A stretch of DNA of 47,216 nucleotides, from contig CATVYG010000016.1 in NCBI GenBank assembly GCA_958348225.1, positions 1 to 47,216 on the forward strand, in the 5' to 3' direction. This document shows, in pieces, positions 44,308 to 47,216 of this stretch. The translations under genes were made by a program, and so were the position numbers. Source of the DNA: an uncultured Collinsella sp. (GTDB lineage Bacteria > Actinomycetota > Coriobacteriia > Coriobacteriales > Coriobacteriaceae). The notes under the pieces were generated by a model that was given only the letters and a program-made list of their open reading frames with translations, searched no databases and was not told where the DNA came from. Position 1 is the stretch's first letter; the number at the start of each line of letters is the position of its first letter.

Positions 44308-44874
44308 ATGACAGACGAGAGAAAAATCAGGGAGATCTACGGTTACGGCATGAAGTCCGTCCTCGATGAGGCCGCCGAGCGAATCGAGGCGAGGTGGCGG
44401 GAGAAGCTGCTGCGCGAGACCGCCGACCTCAGGACCGAGAACGCACTGCTCATGGTCCAGGTGGATGAATTCAGCCGCAAGCTCGCCGAGGCGACGGATC
44501 GGAATGAAAAGATTGAGGCCGACTGCAATGAGCGGATTGCCTTTATAGAGGAGAAGTTCGAACTCGATACCGCGAACCTCGAACTCGAGAACAACGAGCT
44601 CCACGCCGCAAGCATCAGGCACCTCTCCCGTGCTAAGGGCCTCGGCAGGCAGGTTGTCCAACTCCATGCCGAGGCTGAGGCCATGGTCGATGAGATCGAG
44701 CGGCTGCGCGGCGAGCGTGACACTGCACTGAAAGCCCAAGCCGACACACTCCTGGCCCAGCGCGACCTGATGGCCGAGATCGCCGCCCTCAAGGACCGTC
44801 TCGCCGCCTCCGAGCAGCGGGCGGCCGTGGCCGAGGCCAAGGTCGAGGTCATGACCCAGATGAAGGGCGAGTAG
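44308..44874 (+). CDS. Coiled-coil protein of unknown function
   Basis: Protein of 188 residues that is almost wholly predicted coiled coil, with heptad-type Leu/Ile/Ala spacing and high Glu/Lys/Arg content from residue 15 to the end. I see no enzyme motif, signal or membrane helix. Such proteins can be scaffolding, minor tail or accessory proteins in phages. The ATG at 44308 has only a weak upstream site; TTG at 44293 would add five residues. It converges on the three metallophosphoesterase genes with 42 nt between them. Whether it works with them is unknown. Confidence 0.7.
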   Translation: MTDERKIREIYGYGMKSVLDEAAERIEARWREKLLRETADLRTENALLMVQVDEFSRKLAEATDRNEKIEADCNERIAFIEEKFELDTANLELENNELHAASIRHLSRAKGLGRQVVQLHAEAEAMVDEIERLRGERDTALKAQADTLLAQRDLMAEIAALKDRLAASEQRAAVAEAKVEVMTQMKGE

Positions 44875-44903
44875 CCCCGCGCTTCTCCTATCAGGCGGCT
44901 GAT

Positions 44904-44944
44904 TTCTAGGAATCTTCTAGAGCGCTTCCGGAAGGTTCCTAGAA
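44904..44944. terminator. Nested palindrome between convergent genes
   Basis: TTCTAGGAA (44904-44912) pairs with TTCCTAGAA (44936-44944), and the loop holds the palindrome CTTCCGGAAG (44925-44934). The stop codon of the third operon gene lies inside it. It may end both convergent transcripts, but there is no strong T run. Confidence 0.5.
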
Positions 44945-45654
44945 CCGGGCGCAGCATCTTCGATCGGCACGATGTCTCGGTAGATCAGGCGATGCTTGGC
45001 GTCGCGCCATTCGTCGCCGTGGTAATGCCCGAAGAACCAGGTTCGGTAGCCGAGCCGTCCGTCGAGCTCGCCAAGGAATCGTTGCAGCCGGTCGCCCCGA
45101 TACTCGCGTCCGCACTCGCGGCACATCCCCTCAGCAAGGGCGGCAGGAGCCTCGTGAGTCACAACGTGGTCGACTTTCCAGCCCACGCGGTCGAGCGAGG
45201 CGCGGCAGTGCTCCATCTCTTTCTCGCTCGGCATCTCCTCGGGCCACCAGCTCCTCCCCTCCTTGCGATACTGCCTGTCGTTGCTCGCGGCGCCGCCCAT
45301 GGCAAGGACTGTGAGCCCGTCGATATCGAACACCTCTCCGCGCATCAGGTGCAGCACGTGCAGTCGCGCCTCGTGGACGAACCCGCCGTTCCACTCCCGC
45401 ACCGGCAGCCCAGCCAGGGCGTGGTGATTCTCATGGTTGCCGTCTACGAAACACGTGGTCCACGGCTTCGACTCGAACCAGTCGAGCCAGTATTTCTCGG
45501 CGTTGGATCCATCCCAGACAAAGCCGAAGTCGCCGGCCACGATCACCACGTCATCGCGCGTCAGGGTCCGGCCCAGCGGCCAATTTTTGAATGCAAACCG
45601 GCTGGACCCGTACTCGGCCCTGCCGTGCACATCGCCTGTCACATAGACCGTCAT
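44917..45654 (-). CDS. Metallophosphoesterase A (calcineurin-like)
   Basis: Cytoplasmic two-metal phosphoesterase of 245 residues. It starts MTVYVTGDVHG (Asp8, His10), with GDFGFVWD, DGNHENHHAL, VTHEAP and GHYHGD supplying the other ligands. It is a paralogue of the gene just upstream (B): both share MTVYVTGD, AGDFGF, FVDGNHE, MGGA and WWP segments. Two CxxC-like Cys in MCRECGREY are an addition. Its ATG overlaps the stop of B (ATGA). The class hydrolyses phosphomono- or diesters; substrate is unknown. It is the last gene of the operon. Confidence 0.9.
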   Translation of the reverse strand: MTVYVTGDVHGRAEYGSSRFAFKNWPLGRTLTRDDVVIVAGDFGFVWDGSNAEKYWLDWFESKPWTTCFVDGNHENHHALAGLPVREWNGGFVHEARLHVLHLMRGEVFDIDGLTVLAMGGAASNDRQYRKEGRSWWPEEMPSEKEMEHCRASLDRVGWKVDHVVTHEAPAALAEGMCRECGREYRGDRLQRFLGELDGRLGYRTWFFGHYHGDEWRDAKHRLIYRDIVPIEDAAPGSRNLPEAL

Positions 45655-46379
45655 CAGTACGCACCCCACGGCAGGAGTTTGTCCCCGAGCCTCACGATCC
45701 GGTCGTACAGCACCGTGTGCCGTTCGTCCGGGTTGCCGTCTCGGTGAAAATGGCCGTAATACCAGTGTTTATAGTCCAGGCGGTCCTCGAGCTCGTCAAG
45801 GAATCCGGTCAGCCGGTCCACATCAGGGCGTTCCCAGCCCGGGTCCGGGTAGAGCGTCGGCGAGAGCATGCGCGTCGAGCAGGTATGGGTGATGACGCAG
45901 TCGACCTTCCAGCCGACCTCGTCGAGCTTTGCCCGCGCGGTATCGAAGTCGCGCTCGTCCGGGAGCTCCTGAGGCCACCAGCTGGAATACGGCACGCGGT
46001 ATTCCCTGTCCACGCTCGTGGCACCGCCCATGGTGAAGACCGTCGAGCCGTCTAGCTCGAAGATCTCCCCGCGCATGAGGTGACGGATGGGCGAAGTATC
46101 CGATAAACGTTGCGTCAGCCCACCGTGCCATGTCTCCACGGGGCGCTCCTCCCAGTGGTCGAAGCGCTCGTGGTTGCCGTCGACGAACAGTACCGTGTAG
46201 GGGCGCGACTCCAGCCAAGCGATGTCGGTGCATTCCTCGGCAGAAAAGCCCCACGGAAAGCCAAAGTCACCGGCAACGATGAGATAGTCGTCGCTGGTAA
46301 GACTGTCGCCAAGCTCCCAGTCGCGGAGCTTTTGCATGTCGAGCCCACCGTGGATGTCGCCCGTCACATAGACCGTCAT
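45654..46379 (-). CDS. Metallophosphoesterase B (calcineurin-like)
   Basis: Paralogue of A, 241 residues. Motifs are TGDIHGGLD (Asp8, His10), AGDFGFPWG, VDGNHERFD, ITHTCST and GHFHRDG. I set the start at 46379 because it aligns with A and overlaps the stop of gene C by 4 nt; the open frame continues far upstream but only antisense to C. No membrane or signal sequence is present. It may have arisen by tandem duplication of A. Function is unknown. Confidence 0.9.
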   Translation of the reverse strand: MTVYVTGDIHGGLDMQKLRDWELGDSLTSDDYLIVAGDFGFPWGFSAEECTDIAWLESRPYTVLFVDGNHERFDHWEERPVETWHGGLTQRLSDTSPIRHLMRGEIFELDGSTVFTMGGATSVDREYRVPYSSWWPQELPDERDFDTARAKLDEVGWKVDCVITHTCSTRMLSPTLYPDPGWERPDVDRLTGFLDELEDRLDYKHWYYGHFHRDGNPDERHTVLYDRIVRLGDKLLPWGAY

Positions 46380-47014
46380 CGGATTACCTCTTCCCCCTTG
46401 TACGCCGCCAGCTCGCGCTCGACCTGCCTGTCGCCGGTCTCGTTGACCCACCAGGGCCATTTCACTCGGTCGCACGGCTCGTCGACTCCGGCGAACCATT
46501 CCCTCAGCTCGTCGAGGCTCACCGGGGAGTGCCCGTTGGCATCGCAACCGACGTCGTAGCGCAGAAGTCCCTGCTTGCGGTTGAACTCGTTGTACGCGCC
46601 GCCGCTACTGTGGATGTGTCCGTGGAGGTGCCACGATCCATGGCTCATGCCCTGCCAGTCGGCCATGGGGTAATGGCTCAGGACGATCTTCTGTCCGTCG
46701 ATCTTGAGCACGCAGATCGGCGGCTCCACGGTGAACGCGCCCGCGACCGCCGGCTGGGTCCAGTCCTTGTCGTGGTTTCCCGGGACGAGGTGGATGCGCC
46801 TGCAGGCGATCCGCTTGCGCAGCCCGTAGGCGTCCTGGGCGGTCATCTTGAATGAGAAATCCCCCAGGATGTAGAGTTCGTCGTCCACGGCGACCCTGCC
46901 GTTGATGCTGTCGACGATGGCGTCGTTCATCTGCCAAATCGTCTCCCACGGGCGGTCGGTGAACTTCAGCACGTTCTCATGCCCGAAGTGGGTGTCGCTG
47001 GTAAACCAGATCAT
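46376..47014 (-). CDS. Metallophosphoesterase C (phage-type)
   Basis: Phosphoesterase of 212 residues of a subtype common in phages and mobile elements. It begins MIWFTSDTHFGHENVLKF (Asp7, His9, plus a third His), then LGDFSF, PGNHDKDW, LSHYPM and HGHIHSSGG. It is distinct from A and B at the sequence level. The start at 47014 has AAGGAGAC at good spacing. It is first in the operon, and its stop overlaps the start of B. A terminator-like hairpin sits just upstream of its ribosome site, so expression may be attenuated. Substrate unknown; nucleotides, cyclic nucleotides or RNA ends are possible. Confidence 0.9.
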   Translation of the reverse strand: MIWFTSDTHFGHENVLKFTDRPWETIWQMNDAIVDSINGRVAVDDELYILGDFSFKMTAQDAYGLRKRIACRRIHLVPGNHDKDWTQPAVAGAFTVEPPICVLKIDGQKIVLSHYPMADWQGMSHGSWHLHGHIHSSGGAYNEFNRKQGLLRYDVGCDANGHSPVSLDELREWFAGVDEPCDRVKWPWWVNETGDRQVERELAAYKGEEVIR

Positions 47015-47035
47015 ATTTATGTCTCCTTCTGTCGC

Positions 47036-47070
47036 CAAAAAACGTTCTCCTTCGAGGTCAGGAGACGTTT
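47036..47070 (-). promoter_or_regulatory. Terminator-like leader hairpin of the phosphoesterase operon
   Basis: Minus strand: AACGTCTCC and GGAGAACGTT form an imperfect stem followed by T6. It lies directly upstream of AAGGAGAC (the ribosome site of gene C). An inverted repeat CATGAGG/CCTCATG (47080-47086/47095-47101) is just upstream. Together they suggest regulated read-through; not proven. Confidence 0.5.
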
Positions 47071-47216
47071 TATGAGCGACATGAGGTGCATATCCCTCAT
47101 GTTTCAAGCTCCAATCTGCCGGATTTGCCCAACTAAAAGTTTACGCCCACGCGCGAACAGGATTTGGTTTTTGAAATATGGACGAATTCCTCGTCAGGAG
47201 GGTAAAATGGTGCCGA
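47071..47216. other. Right window edge, promoter region of the phosphoesterase operon
   Basis: The last 146 nt hold the inverted repeat CATGAGG/CCTCATG and AT-rich sequence that should include the operon promoter. I see no clear -35/-10 pair and no gene. The integrative element presumably continues beyond the window. Confidence 0.35.

Overview
This window looks like chromosome from a high-GC anaerobic gut actinobacterium of the class Coriobacteriia, most likely Collinsella. The evidence is the high-GC coding bias, a single-chain pyruvate:ferredoxin oxidoreductase, rubrerythrin, carbamate kinase, LytS/LytTR two-component pairs, and an actinobacterial fha-pstP-rodA-pbpA-pknB locus. The genus is inferred from gene content and was not confirmed by a search.

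Positions 1-3500 hold rubrerythrin, an unusual MutY-like glycosylase co-transcribed with an Rrf2 repressor, tRNA-Asp(GTC) with promoter and terminator, a large nested palindrome and a small YfcE-like phosphodiesterase. Positions 3500-11600 (minus strand) hold two paralogous LytS-type kinase plus LytTR regulator pairs. They surround a glycosyltransferase, a UMF1-type transporter and a zinc-phospholipase-C-like protein. Positions 11.7-21.3 kb hold an amidohydrolase with an APC amino-acid permease, a membrane-anchored C39-like cysteine peptidase, carbamate kinase and the 1,179-residue PFOR. This points to amino-acid/peptide fermentation with ATP recovered from carbamoyl phosphate and low-potential electrons from pyruvate.

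Positions 21.7-25.4 kb are a three-gene minus-strand operon: anchored extracytoplasmic protein, membrane Ser/Thr kinase, FHA protein. Positions 25.6-29.9 kb hold recR, ybaB and dnaX, split by an oppositely oriented small membrane-protein gene. Positions 30.9-41.1 kb are the cell-wall/division signalling locus: a polytopic Ser/Thr kinase, FhaA, FhaB, a PP2C phosphatase with a long disordered N-terminus, a single-chain RodA-PBP fusion, and PknB with four PASTA repeats. Most of these genes overlap by 4 bases or nearly abut.

At 41.2-41.55 kb a 129-bp tandem array built from tRNA 3' ends and terminators leads into a 45-nt 3' fragment of tRNA-Arg(CCT). This reads as the attachment junction of an integrative element. 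To its right are a tyrosine integrase, an excisionase-like protein and a winged-helix protein in lower-GC DNA. Then come a coiled-coil gene and a three-gene, stop/start-overlapping operon of calcineurin-like metallophosphoesterases. The other end of the element, where an intact tRNA-Arg(CCT) is predicted, lies beyond the window.

The strongest leads are the RodA-PBP fusion, the 129-bp tRNA-end array, the triple metallophosphoesterase operon on the presumed mobile element, and families of nested or REP-like palindromes at gene ends.
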